From positions 17,617,055-17,681,054 of the forward strand of contig CM026427.1 of assembly GCA_014871385.1 (NCBI GenBank): 64,000 nt of DNA, in the 5' to 3' direction. The notes below the pieces were generated by a model that did not search any database, was not told the DNA's origin, and worked only from the letters and a program-made list of their open reading frames with translations. Shown here piece by piece: positions 1 to 11,723 of the stretch; within the stretch, counting starts at the first letter, position 1, and every line of letters starts with the position of its first letter. The stretch comes from Ceratodon purpureus. Its lineage: Eukaryota; Streptophyta; Bryopsida; Pseudoditrichales; Ditrichaceae. The translations under genes and the position numbers were made by a program.

Positions 1-547
1 AACCGCAAGGTCTTTAAAGCCGTGATCAAGTTCTCAAAGGTAGGAGGCAGCTCTCAAACAAGATCATGACAACATCGTCATCTTTGACGGGCACATCCAA
101 ACAATTGAGTTGATCCCCAAGGTCTCTCACATGGTTGATGTGGGTAAGCATGTCATCACCTTCTTGCATCTTGATGGTAAAGAACTTGCGACGAATAGAG
201 AGTATGTTGGACAAGCTCTTTGTCTCATGGATGTTGCACAATGTCTTCCATGCTTCTGTTGGGCCATTGCAATTCCGAATGTGGGCAAGTTGGTTATCCA
301 CCAAATTGAGCCCTATCACGGACATGGCCTTCTTTACACGGCCATTGTACTCCTTGATAGCCTTTGGATCCATCTTGATGCCCTCCTCATCGTCGTCTTC
401 ACTTGGTGGAGGCTTCTCCGTGCCTTCTACAATCTCCCAAAGGTCCATGGACTCCAACACCATCTCCATCTTGAACTTCCAAGGGCTAAAGTTCTCCCCC
501 TTGAACTTGTCAATGGTCTAAGCACTCTCATTCTCAAATGTAGCCAT
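1..547 (-). pseudogene. copia gag (UBN2-type), partial and broken
   Basis: This is the N-terminal part of a copia Gag protein, which forms the retrotransposon particle. The reading starts at an ATG at 547, meets an in-frame TAG after nine codons, then runs through FKGENFSPWKFKMEMVLES, a typical UBN2/retrotran_gag start. The Gag core ends in a frameshift near position 35-45, where the expected LPxxFENLITALK continues in another frame. Both defects also occur at identical places in the copy at 51634. The rest of the element lies outside the window. Confidence 0.85.
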
Positions 548-1193
548 GGTGACACTCAATATGCCAAGATCAGCCCCTCCAATCTCTCAATGTGCACTAT
601 GGCACCTCTACACTCACTTTGCGCCCCTTCTAGACTCCAAGGTGTTATTGCACACCTCTCACACTCACATCAGCCCCTACATGGCTCTCATACTCATGTA
701 AGCACCTCCCACTAGCAAATCAGTCCTTATAAGGCCCTAGTGTGTGAGTGCACACTCCAATCAATGAAATTGAGTCCCTTCTAGCTCAAATGTGCAAAGA
801 TTCACTTCAAGCACTCAAGTCCTCTCACATTGAACTCAAATGCAAACCTTTGCACCTCACTCAAGTATACCTCCCCTTTTTTTGGTCCTACATGCAAAGA
901 TGGCCTTGAATGACTTTAAAGAGCATCACCTAGACTCCAATGTGCATCTATGCACCTCAATCACTCAAATCAGCACCTTTGGAGAGCAAGCAAGCACATC
1001 CACAATGTTTGAATACTTACAAGGTCCAAAAGCTTTGAATGAGCACCTCCACCACTCTTGCAACTCTATGTGCCTCCCCAAATCTCCAAATCAACCCTTG
1101 TGCACCTCAAAGGCTCCAAATGAGCTCCTTTGCACCTCCAAGGCTCCAAATGAGCCCTTGTGCACCTCCAAAGCTCCAAATGAGCCCTTGTGA
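1..1193 (-). mobile_element. Ty1/copia element fragment: leader and gag start
   Basis: Reverse-strand copy of the 5' internal part of the same copia family seen at 49916-55895. It runs from a 30-bp leader repeat (about 1084-1193) through the untranslated leader into gag. Similarity stops abruptly at about 1193, so the LTR and upstream leader are missing; the other end is cut by the window edge. The leader and gag match the second copy closely over their full shared length. Confidence 0.85.
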
Positions 1194-2700
1194 TCCCTGT
1201 GAGTGTGTCTTTGCTGTTGAGGTAGTTGATTTAGATGTACATGGAACTGATGTAGAGTCAACAGGAACACAAGAGAGAGATTTAGCATTGCTTGGAGAGA
1301 ATGGCAGAGGTTGAACAAGTGATTCCAATATGGAGGCTATAGGGAGTCCACTGGCAAGAGGCAATGAAGAACTAAAAAGGTCCAACCTTTTTGTGGAAAA
1401 GGCAGGAATCCTTGTGCACCTAGTGGCGCCCCACCATGGTCCACGAGAGTGAAGGTCCAAGCTGTCAAAGCGAAGGAGGTGCAGAAGGTTCTTGCGAACA
1501 TGTCTCCTCCATAGTCTTCAGCTAGAACTTCCTCTAGAAGATTGTAAGGAGGCAAGGATAGAATGTAGGGATAGAGTAGTCGTAGTATAAGATAACCATG
1601 ATGGACATATAGGACCTGCAAATTTCATGTATAGAAACGCCTTATTCTTTTGCCCTGAATGGTATCAATCCTTTCCATAAAGATGTCATTCTTCTCAAGT
1701 AGTATCATTTTTCTTTTTGTAATGTGGCATATGTGCTTACCTCTTTTTTATTCAAAACATTTGATATACTCCTGGTACAGTTAATTGACTTGCATTCTCA
1801 GAGACGGATGACAAAACGAGCGTAAGTATGTATTTCAATTAACACTAGCAGTTCAATACAACCTATCAAACGGAACAGTGTGTAAACTCAACTTCTAGTT
1901 TGCAACGCACGGTAACTATGTGACCTCTAAATGTTCTCATAGATTATACACAATTTTTTGTATATGTAAGTCTGGGTATGCAATTTGTGTGGGATGAAGC
2001 ATTCTTATATTGAGCAGTATCAATTCTCTTGTAGTGGCCAATACTACTTTATTTGTGATGTTAATGAGACGAAGCATACTAAAAACATTGGGTAATATTT
2101 GAAGAAAGTTAGTGTCATACTACAACATTCGTAATTCATGGTTCCAGCCAGTGTCTAGAGTATTTGCAAAACTGTGGAACACGTTTTCCCTTTCCTCAAT
2201 AAGTTGGCTTTATACAGAATGCGAAAAACAATCAAAAGAGAGAAGCAATGAAAACACAATCAAAGTGGAAAATAGTGGAAACATGGACACTATGGAAATC
2301 AAAAAATAAAAAATAAAAATAAAAATAAATACAAATAAATAAATAAATATATATATAAAAATCGAAAGAAAAATGCTTATAGTCCACTTCCAATAACTAG
2401 CGTCTTGTCCATGATGTCCTCTATTAGTACACTGTTTATGGTAAAGTGCAAACCAAGAAAAACAAAAATGAATTTAGTTTAAAAAATTAAAAACTTGGAA
2501 ATTATAGAAACAGTGGAAACATGGGAAGAATATAAGATTGTGGGAAACAATAAATGGATCTTTCATCAAACTAACTTCCCTCCGATTTATCTTGTTCTTT
2601 TGTTTGTTGTTCGTGTTTTTAATTCTTCTTTTGGAATTTCTGTTTCTGTTACTACGATCTAACAATTTGTTAACACGTGTGTAGGTTAATTTCTGCTTCG
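1194..2700. other. no recognisable gene
   Basis: The sequence after the copia break (1194-1650) is of ordinary composition and could be part of another retroelement leader, but no conserved protein motif is visible. From 1650 to 2700 it is AT-rich, with an A/AAAT-rich stretch at 2300-2360. Nothing further can be supported. Confidence 0.5.
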
Positions 2701-4142
2701 TTGTTACGGTATTTTCGCGTTGCTTACGGCGATGTTTACGGCTGTGTCTAAGGTGGTTCGATGTTGTAGTTTGTCGCTGGTTTATCCCGACACTTTTCTC
2801 AAGGTCTGAGACGTTCTTATCATCGAGGGCTTCTGTTGATGTTTAGAATTTTATGTTTGTATTTCGTATGTTCTTGTTTTTTGTTTTTAACTTTTTTCGT
2901 TTTTGTGTAGGTTTGAGTGACGATTTTGCGAGTTCTTCCGAGTTCCGCAGTGTTCCTGGTTTTGGTATTGCAGGAGTCTGAAGGGGTGATTTCTTCTGGT
3001 AAGTCCTTGTTTACTTGACAGTTTTCTGGTTTGAGGTCTTGTTTTATAGTCTTTGTATTCTGGAGTTTGTGTCGATATATGTTTCTATGTTTCTGTTGTT
3101 TGATACTTATTTTCTTGATTTGTTTGTTGAATTAATTTGTTTAGAATAGATCATCTCATCTCCATCTAATATTTGTGAAACTGTTCGCAGACGGATCAGG
3201 TTTGCGATGATGCTGCTCTTGATTCCTTAAGTAGAAAGCGATGTTGGAGCCCTGTTGACGACGACGACGCCCTGGAGCATGTGCCAAAGGTCCTAGTCCT
3301 GCCCTCCTTCAACATTCGGCACCGAAATCCGAACATCGTCCTCAATATTAAAACAGAACCTGAATCTCCTGAAGGTAAGTTATCAATCTGTTGTGTAATT
3401 GTTATTTGAAGTTGGATTAATTGTTTAATATCTTGTTGATTAAGATTTGTAAATGTTATTTGAAGATAGTTTGATCTGCTAATTTTATTGTGATGTGTTT
3501 TGCAGATAATTTGAAGCCGATTGGAGTGGAAGTTATCGAGAATGAAGTTCTGAAGAAGTTGGAGCGTGAAACTGAAATCGAGGGAAGGATCCGCGAGAGG
3601 CTCAAAGAAGTCAACTGTGAAGAAGTGGATACTGCGATGATGATTATGTGGGATGACTACATATCACAAACACAAACTCAGGTATGATTTCGAAACCTGA
3701 TCGTCATACTTTAATTTGATTTTATCATAAGTTAAAACTAAACTAATTTCATTGTATTTTATACTAAAATTGTATTTAAAATTTAAAGGTCTCAGTCGAG
3801 GATAAAAATAACTTGAACAGCGAAGACGATGTCAACGACGTTGTTGATATAACCTGTACAGAAGGTATGTAGATTATTCACCTAATTAGTTAATAGAAAT
3901 TCTAACACAAAAACTAATAAAGTAACGTTGTTTAATTAGAATTTTTAATTATTAATTTCATCTATAGGGTCCAAAGATGTTGTTGATTTTTCTGATATTT
4001 GTGTTGATTGTTGTAGATGATCCTCTTGATCGTGATTCACTCGTGTCTGATTGCGCGGTGCTTGGGAATGGCGTAGAGCTTGCTGGTAAGTGTATTATTT
4101 GTCTTATTTTTATTTAACGTTTATCAACATTTCTAAATCTCG

Positions 4143-4203
4143 GATAGAAGGGGCCATGCGCGGCCGCAGGCCGCTGAAGCCGCACGGCAGCGCATGGTTT
4201 TGT
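4143..4203. repeat. intronic GC-rich palindrome, copy 1
   Basis: A 44-bp imperfect palindrome at 4154-4197 begins CCATGCGCGGCCGC and ends GCGGCAGCGCATGG style; the arms pair over about 14 bp with few mismatches. It is preceded by GATAGAAGGGG, which is shared by all three copies. It lies inside the intron 4086-4252, in otherwise AT-rich DNA, and contains a NotI site. Confidence 0.9.
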
Positions 4204-4443
4204 CATTTGTTTTTAATTTGTTCATTTTTAAATGGTTGTATTCATTTTGCAGGTAATTCAGTATGTAATGACTCTGGCGCCTCCGAGGATTTGTTGCCCT
4301 TGGAGGATTCCGTTCTCGGTAAGTGTTGTTCGTTTTTGATTTTCATCATGTATCTTGTAATATTTTCAGATTAGTACAGTAGTTTTGTATGTCTATTCTT
4401 TTTGTTGATAGGGTATAAATGTTTAGTTATATTTATAAATCTA

Positions 4444-4500
4444 GATAGAAGGGGCCATGCGCGGCCGCAGGCCGCTGAAGTAGCGCGGCAGCGCATGGTT
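4444..4500. repeat. intronic GC-rich palindrome, copy 2
   Basis: Palindrome at 4455-4498 within intron 4319-4551. It differs from copy 1 in the loop-side arm (TAGCGCGG instead of CCGCACGG). It shares the GATAGAAGGGG lead and more distant flanks (TTGTTTTTA, TTTGTTCAT) with copy 1, so these two introns appear to be duplicates. Confidence 0.9.
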
Positions 4501-4968
4501 GTATGATTTGTTTTTACTTTGTTCATATAAAAACTTTGTATTGTTTTGCAGGTAATTCAGGTCTTAATGACATTGGTGGCTGCGTTGATTTGTTGCCGTT
4601 GGAGAATTCTGGTGATATGTTTGCTGTGGAGATGAACTGCGGAGTTTGCTTTGAACGACATCAAGATGGTTAGTTTATTCATTTTGTATGTCGGTTTTGT
4701 TGTTATCTTTGTTTTGTTTATAAATTTTCTCAATTTAATGCAGTGTTGGTTATTGTGTTATTTAATGTTTTTAATATATTTTGTGTTCAGATGTTGAAGT
4801 TGGATCTAGAGATGTTGTCGAGGAGGCAGTTGGTGTTGGTAAGTTTGATGTGGTTGGTGTTGTGTATGTTACATCTTTTTTACTATTTTAGAATTTATGT
4901 TATCTAATGTATGTTTGCTGTAGCGATTGTCATGTGTTTTAATTTTGTTCTTTGTTTGTGCTAAGTCT

Positions 4969-5030
4969 GATAGAAGGGGCCATGCGCGGCCGCAGGCCGC
5001 TGAAGCCGCGCGGCAGCGCATGGTTTTGTC
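4969..5030. repeat. intronic GC-rich palindrome, copy 3
   Basis: Palindrome at 4980-5023 within intron 4839-5075. It has the best-paired arms of the three (CCGCGCGGCAGCGCATGG on the right). It shares the GATAGAAGGGG lead and TTTTGTC tail with copy 1, but the outer flanks differ. Confidence 0.9.
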
Positions 5031-8000
5031 AGTCTTACTTTGTTTTTTGATTCTGTTTTTTCTTTCTGTTTGTAGAGTCTGAATCGCTTTCAGATTTTAC
5101 TGACATCAGCGTTGTTATTGGTGAATTTGTAGTGTTTTCTGTTGAGTTTGTTTATTGTTTTGCACTTTCTTCAGATGGTACAATTGATTTTGATATTGTT
5201 ATATTAACTTTTTGTTACTGTTGATCTTACAGATGATCGAAGTGGTTCAGGTGTTGCGAATGTTGATGGTCCTGCTGTCTTGGGAGTGAATGAGGTTGGT
5301 TACCTTGATGAAGGTACGTTTTCTTGCGGTACTAAACTGTGCCTGTTTTGTTTTGGACATTTCTAATGTGTGTTTGTGAATTTTAAATTCAGATAGCCGA
5401 GTTTTGTACACTTTTAGTAGGAGAGAAGCTGAGTATCGGAGAAGACTTTGTTATAATCATATACATGATCCTAGAGTAGCTAGTTTTTACGGAGGTAATT
5501 CTTAGTTTTTTTTTGTTTAGTTTGCTTGTGTGTGTTGTAAGATTTATCGTGTGTCTGTTTTTTTTAATGTTTGGTTCTAATTGCTGTGTATGTTTGCAGT
5601 TTCTGCAGAGCTACCGCTACCTCTGGAACCAGTTCCCGATGCGGTTGGAGAGGTCGGAGATAACAAAGCAGAAGACAAAGCAGAAGACGAGGAGAAAATT
5701 GACAACGAAGATGACGGTAGTGATTTTCCTGGAGTTTACAAGGATCAGGACGACGACGAAGATCCTCACAACATTTTCATACCGATGAACGGCAACTTTC
5801 CAGAGGACGAGGACGATGGATCATATGATGACAGCAATCAGGCAGTTGGTTCAAATGGATCTGGAGAAGCTCACAATAGCGGTACGTTTTTCTTTCTCAG
5901 TGTTTGTATCTGTTTGTTTCTGATTTGTTGTTATTGTGTGTTTTATTAGATGAATTTATAATCTGTGTTTTATTAGATGAAGTTGTATTGCTGAATTTAG
6001 CTGTGAAGTTCTTTATATCTATTTGTTTTCTAATTACTGGTTTTCTTTTTAGGTACGACTGAGAGGGGTAGCAGGTTTCGAGACCTTGATGAGAAGGAAC
6101 TGAAGAATGTCGCGATGGGAGGGGATAGAAAGAGCCTGCACTCGGAGATCTGGGCGACTAATGCTTTTAATGAGTGGCGCCGGTTTCGAGGTTACTCTAC
6201 GGAGAAGAGCATCGGCGAGTTATCCGAAGAAGAGGATATACGGGGTTTTGTGGAGATTCTAAAGGAATTCGTTCTTCAGATCACGAAACAGGATGGTTCT
6301 CTTTATCCCCCTGGCACGTAAGTCTTCTATTCCCTTTTCTGTGTTTCTTATTTTGTATGAGTTACGTAATCTGAATTGAAAACTTTTATTATTATTAATT
6401 TACGGATTTTAACTGAGAAATTTATTGGCAGGTTGCAAAACATGATAAGATCGATCGGTAGGGTTATTAGAGCTCGTCAAGAAATTCGGCTTCAAGAGAC
6501 TTCATCGATTGAGCCCCCGTTCAACATAATGCTCGACCCAGGTACCGCAGGGTGAAGAATGCTGGAACAGAGTCTGTGAGAAGGTCGTTCAAGCGCGGTC
6601 TTGGATTGACAACTTCGACTTCTGATGTTCTAACGAGGGATGAAGAAATTTTGGTTTTGTCGTCTCCAGCGGCTTCGTTATCAACTCCAACTGGCGTGAA
6701 TTACCGTTTCGTGTACTTCTGTTGTTGGAATTTCTTCATCCGAGGCCAGGATGAATTAAGGAATACTCATGTTGGGCAATTTCAATTGCTAAATGAGTTT
6801 GGTGTAGAGTTTTTAAGGTGATTTTTTATAGTTTTATTGGTTGGTTATAGTAGTGTTAAACAGTTTCAGTATTTTATTTTTTTTGATTTCCAAGTTTTTA
6901 TTTCTGCTTAAACTCTTGGTTTGTAAATGCGTTTGTAAATGGTCTGTGCTGATTTTCTAAGCTGTTAGCTTATGGTTATTGATGGCTTTTTTTCCCCATT
7001 TATTGTAATTGTTAGCTTTATTGTTGTTGTTAGTTGTTCGTTATTGTTGATTCTAATTTTTTCTTGTATTTTGGTGCTTATTTTCTGTGAAGTCGCTAAT
7101 TTCTGGATGGTTTAACTTGTTGTTTTAGGTATAACCCAAGTCTGTCCAAGACATACAAAATGGACATCGAACATTGCTCGAAGAATTCGATCAGGCAGAG
7201 CATCGACTGTTCTGATTCAGATGTGGTGGCGACGTGGAAGCGCATGTCAGGGCATTGGCCAAAGTTCTCGAAGGAAGATTTGATCGTGCGATTTGAGGGG
7301 AACCCTCACCCTGTTTTCCTTATGTCCAAATCGAATTGCAAGTTTCAAGATGCTGTTTGGTTCCAGAAGAGGCCAGTGGGAAAGAACACACTTGGGAAGT
7401 CTGTCAAAACATTAATCGAGTCCACTCCAAGTTTTTTTCTAACCTCTTTTCTATTATGTTCTTTCTAATTTCTCTTTAGATTTTTCTACCTTTTAATTTT
7501 TCTGATGTAGTTTTTATTATATGTTTTCAGGAATCGTTGTTGGTGATCGCAAGTTTACTAATAAAACCCCTCGGAGAATGGGCATTTCAAGGATGGCGGA
7601 GGCCCAAATTCCAACAGATAAGGGAATGATTATGATAGGCCACCGGGACGTGAAGTCTTACAACACGTATAATACTAACCCTTTAAAGCTTTAGATGGAG
7701 ACTTGCCAGCGGATCATTTCAGGGGAGGGCAAAAAGTATGCTGAGGTTTTATCTCAGGAAGTGAAGAGAGCGAATATCTTGAAGGTATCATTTGTACTTT
7801 ATTTGAATTTACTTTGTTTATTTATTTTTCATTCTATGTTTCTACTGTTTTCAATTTCAATTAATCTATGTTCTTTGATTTCGATTCATAACTGTGGTTT
7901 GGCGAAGACTGAAGTCTAGGATGCTACTCCGGTGAAGAATGAAGTTAAAGCAGAGCAAACTACTGTGGACATGAAGTTCATTCCAAAGCCTAAGTCAACC

Positions 8001-8545
8001 AATCTGTCTACAAAGGTATATCTTTATTCTGTATGTTTTTTTCTCTTGATCTTGTCTGCTATTCAATTTTTGTTTGATTTTGTTATTACACTTTGTTTAT
8101 TCAGGTGGGTGAAGAAATCGCAGGCAATGGAAAGACATCCTTGCACATTGCTAAAGAGGTTTGCTATGAATTGTTCAAGCTTTAATTAGATTTTTAGTTT
8201 TTGCCTTGTTTCAATACATTTCCTTGATTTTTCCAATACAACTGTCCTTATCTATTGGTTTTTGTTTGTAGTTACCAGTTCAGAAGGGCAATTCGTCTGG
8301 CGGATTCGTTTTTGGTTCAGCACAGGGGTGTAATTTTTTCAATTTCAGTGGCTCTTTTGATCCAAGTGCTGTTGCAACACTAATGACTAACCTTCCCAAG
8401 GTATATTGTGAATTGATTACATTTTTTATTCGTTTATTTTTGTTGTGTTGATTGTGGTGTTTTTTTTATTGTGGTTACTAATTCCGTTCGTTTTTATGTA
8501 ATGCAGGTTGAATCGTTCTATTTGGCGCCTTTAAGTTCTCAGTAG

Positions 8546-9140
8546 CTGTATTTGCAGTTGCTACATAGCGTTGTTTTTATACAGTTGTAGATATTGCTTC
8601 ATAGTACTAAGGAATAGCTGATGTTTTGGAAGTATTTTAGCATTTCAGTTTTAACTGCTTGTAGATTACCGCTTGCTATCAAAAACAATTGTGCATTTAG
8701 ATTTTGATCACTGAGCAGAGACTCTACTATGAAACAACTTCTGATAACAAAAGTTATCAAAACAATTTTCATTGAGTAAAATCACAAGGCCACGTCAAAA
8801 TTTCCTTGTTTTTGCCCTTGCATTTTTATTCTGTGTATTTCTGATATCTAGGTTTTGATTCTATTAACTAATGTTTAAAAACATTTCTTCAAAGAGAGTA
8901 ATTTTGACGAAGTTTGTTATTGTAAGATAGACTAAAGTTTAGCAGAGTTAAGCAGATTAAGCAGACGTTGTTAATTTAATATTTAAGAATTTTGAGTCAT
9001 TTGTTAACTCTGCTGAATTCTATTTTTTTTTACTCCAAAAAAAAAAGAAAAAAAAGAAAAAAAACAAAACTGCCCGGGTTTTTCCCTCCTAGCGGGTTTT
9101 TCCGGGGGGGGGGGGAATTCCATTGGAAAACCCGCTAGGG
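8546..9140. other. 3' flank of the recombinase gene; hairpin at 9088-9139
   Basis: AT-rich, probably 3' untranslated and intergenic DNA. An inverted repeat closes it: CCTAGCGGGTTTTTCC (9088-9103) pairs with GGAAAACCCGCTAGG (9125-9139) around a run of G. A-rich and G-rich homopolymers lie alongside (9040-9065, 9104-9115). No gene is seen. Confidence 0.6.
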
Positions 9141-9742
9141 TTCGCTACAGGGAGATTCCGCAACGGAATGTCCCTTGAACTCTATAGGAAAAAATTCCAA
9201 AAGTGGGTTACGAAGTTTGGGTGAATCCGAATCTGAATCTGGGGAGGACAGAAAAGAAAGGATCAATGGTGGAGTGCCAAGTAGCGTGCCTCCGGGATGA
9301 GGAGTGAAGCGCAAGGCGTGGGGCCACGCCACGCCACACTGAAGTCCAAGTTGCACTGACAGTCACTCGTTGTTCGCTTGTTCGTTCATCAGGCACATTG
9401 ATGATCGCTTTGCTTAGTGTGGGTGGGCGGGTGGGGAACCAACGACTACGTGGAATAACTTCCAACCTAGTTGTATCGCACTTACACAGGGGCAGCGACA
9501 GGGACAGCAACACGGACAGGGACGAGACGCCCGTGGCTGGTGGTAGGGGTGTTGAATTGTGGGAACTCTGGGGCTGTATGCATGTGTTTCTCTCCCCTCG
9601 GGGTGCGCAGGTTATTTGTGCTCTTACTTAGCAAGCCCGGTTGCACCTTAGTTGTAGGCCCTCGCGCTTTGTTCACCACTCGTCTCTCCTCTTCCTTCTC
9701 TTGTCTGCCGTGAGTGGGACCCTCTAGGCCAGGGAGCCGGCG

Positions 9743-10363
9743 ATGGTGCAGGTGCTGTGCGAGGGAGGGTTAGGGTTTGTGGCAATGGTGGAGCTGTTGG
9801 TGCCGCTGCACTCAGTGCGCCGCCCGCTCGTGCAGCCGTCCCGGGTGGTGGCCGCGGCGTCGCTGGCGTGCTGTGCCGTGGACGTCTCGTCGTGCGGGGC
9901 GCCGGTGCAGGACGCCACGGCTGCGCCACCCCGCACGCGCGACAACTACAAGCTAGCTCCCCGGACACTAGCATTGAAGACGCGCAAGATACGCAAGCGA
10001 GGCAGCGGGCGGAGCGATGGCGAGGGAGACGATGGAGGTGACAACAGCGATGGCAACTGTGGGGGTGACGGGAGTTGGGGTGGTGGTGAGAACGGACGAG
10101 GCGGGTGGGATTCGTGGGGCGAGAGCTGGAACGATGAGAGTCGGCGCTGGGATGAGGGCCACGACGCTCTCTCGCTGTTGTACCAAGCAGCGTGCTGGCT
10201 TTCGCTGTCCAAGTGTGTACACTATGTGATTGTTAAGGCCGTCGGTTGGGGTCGCGAGGGGACTTCGTCCTCAGTGGAGGAAGCGCCATTTGCGCGATGC
10301 TCTTCCGTCTTCTTGGACAAGGAAGTCTTAGGGATGCCCATGGTTGACAAGGTCATGTGTTGA
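9743..10363 (+). CDS. hypothetical glycine-rich protein
   Basis: A single open frame of 206 codons in locally GC-rich DNA, starting at an ATG soon after a GC-rich leader. The N-terminal 85 residues are rich in Ala, Val, Arg and Ser and poor in acidic residues, which could suit an organelle-targeting peptide. Residues about 85-130 are a Gly/Asp/Ser/Trp-rich stretch (GGWDSWGESWNDESRRWDEG), followed by a hydrophobic segment (LLYQAACWLSLSKCVHYVIV) that may span or sit on a membrane. I do not recognise the family with confidence. Other frames are also open here because of the base composition, so this could be a chance frame. The last 40 residues look unstructured. Confidence 0.4.
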   Translation: MVQVLCEGGLGFVAMVELLVPLHSVRRPLVQPSRVVAAASLACCAVDVSSCGAPVQDATAAPPRTRDNYKLAPRTLALKTRKIRKRGSGRSDGEGDDGGDNSDGNCGGDGSWGGGENGRGGWDSWGESWNDESRRWDEGHDALSLLYQAACWLSLSKCVHYVIVKAVGWGREGTSSSVEEAPFARCSSVFLDKEVLGMPMVDKVMC

Positions 10364-11233
10364 GCAGGGTGCGGGTTTCTCATTTTATGCGATAATCGAT
10401 TGACTGAGCTTTTGGAAGCAGGCTCTCATGTTTTTCGGTATTGAGTTCGTCGGAAGAATAAGCTTCGGACGAAGGTTGAGAGTTCTGGAATCCATCATTT
10501 GTGCATACCCTACTGAGGCAGGGATTTCGGATTTCAATCAATGGGTGCCTTGAACAACTGCTCGATGTTCTACTGTATTGAGAAGGAATTCGACGAGCTT
10601 CTGATACGTGGGCACAGATCGTTCGCTTAGGGTAGATCCATGGTAAAGATGTCATGGATCTAGTTCTCTGTTGTGCTTGTCTCCTGGAGACGTTGTAAAT
10701 TTATTGTAGGTCAGTGGTCTGCCTGATTCACTTCAGTTCAAGACTTGACGCTGAGGGAGAATTTAGCAAATTATGTACATATGGATTTAGGGTGGAGTAC
10801 TTGAAAGAGTCTTAGGTTGTGATTCACGGGTTCGAAAGATTGTCTTCACAGATATTGTAACTAAGGAAACTGGATCAAGGCAGCTGAGTACTTAATGTAA
10901 CGTATCCATGACCCATTTTCTTTGACTTCAGCATGTCACTTTGTGCATTTTATCACTGACATGTCGAAGCCGAATGTGAATTTTGAGGGAGTAATTGTGC
11001 AAAATCTTCTTAGGAGCTAAGAACACAGAATCTTGCTTACATAACTGATATCTGGAAATGTAGCAACAGATGCGAGATATGTGCACTTGTTAAGCCTCGC
11101 TGCACGTGGTTTAATAATTTACCGAATAATTTACTGAATTTCGTTCCACGAGATACGCGTTGGTTCGGTTTTTGCGACTATACCTTGACCTGCAGCCGCT
11201 TGAGCCATGATGGTTCAATTTTAGGTGAATTCA
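10364..11233. other. no recognisable gene
   Basis: Ordinary-composition DNA downstream of the possible glycine-rich gene; it may include its 3' untranslated region. No conserved protein motif or RNA gene is visible. Confidence 0.4.
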
Positions 11234-11723
11234 GGGAAGGTAGGATCACCTAAGGTGGAGGGCACCCATAGCCGACCAGGTACCCACAACTAATCAGTAC
11301 CCACAACTAATCAGTAGACTTCTCCATTTCCGGCCTCCATTTTTGACCTCCATTTCCAACCACTTACTTTTCAAAATCTTGGGACATCTAGAAGAAAGTA
11401 TCAAGCATGATTGGTAAAAAGAGAATCAAAGGGAATCATACGGGAATATTTTGGTAGTAGCACAGTGATCAAGTTTTGGTGTCATGGTGGTCGGTTTTAG
11501 GTGGGCCTACATAACGGTGATATGTATTACAAAAAAAATGTCTTTCAAAATTCATAGTAAATTAAATATTGAAGTAAACATGACATTTAAAGTTGCATTC
11601 CTCCTTAAACCTATTTCCCCTTTAAGGAAAAATCTCCCTCAACTAATACACCTCCAATCTTAGTGGCAAATCTTTTAACTGGTCGGTTATAGGTGCCTCC
11701 ACCTTATTGGCGATCACCTTCCC
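11234..11723. mobile_element. MITE-like element with about 45-bp inverted ends
   Basis: The left end, starting GGGAAGGTAGGATCACC and running through AAGGTGGAGGGCACC to GCCGACCAGG (11234-11280), is repeated in inverted and imperfect form at 11681-11723 (GGTCGGTTATAGGTGCC ... GATCACCTTCCC). The 490-bp interior has no coding frame but holds a 19-bp direct duplication (GTACCCACAACTAATCA, about 11279-11315). The target duplication is uncertain: TCA precedes the left end and ATCA follows the right. The superfamily cannot be assigned. Confidence 0.7.

Larger units (their letters stand above)
3191..8545 (+). pseudogene. Crypton-like (DUF3504) tyrosine recombinase gene, intron-rich, broken twice
   Basis: Nineteen exons joined in frame by GT-AG introns: 3191-3374, 3506-3681, 3789-3864, 4017-4085, 4253-4318, 4552-4668, 4791-4838, 5076-5120, 5233-5313, 5393-5494, 5600-5881, 6053-6317, 6432-6817, 7129-7430, 7531-7784, 7920-8015, 8105-8158, 8272-8400 and 8507-8545. 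The first exons encode an acidic, low-complexity N-terminus. From 6053 the protein follows the DUF3504/Crypton pattern: WATNAFNEWRRFRG, then KQDGSLYPPGTLQNMI, FFIRGQDELRN, WFQKRPVGKNTLGK, and a C-terminal part with NKTPRRMG and GHRDVKSYNTYN, the usual Arg, His-x-x-Arg-like and Tyr region of tyrosine recombinases. Members cut and rejoin DNA through a tyrosine; some are domesticated. Two lesions are seen: one base is missing near 6539, and TAG at 7692-7694 interrupts a frame that stays open for five more exons. The first coding exon and start codon are not resolved. No terminal repeats were found, as expected for Cryptons. Confidence 0.75.

Noticed and set aside
110..715. 201-codon plus-strand frame
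   Set aside because: Antisense to the copia gag and leader; the equivalent antisense frame recurs at 51466-52071, which shows it is a by-product.
1107..1460. Minus-strand frame with repeated sequence
   Set aside because: It is partly the 30-bp leader repeat of copia; repeat units of a multiple of three stay open by chance.
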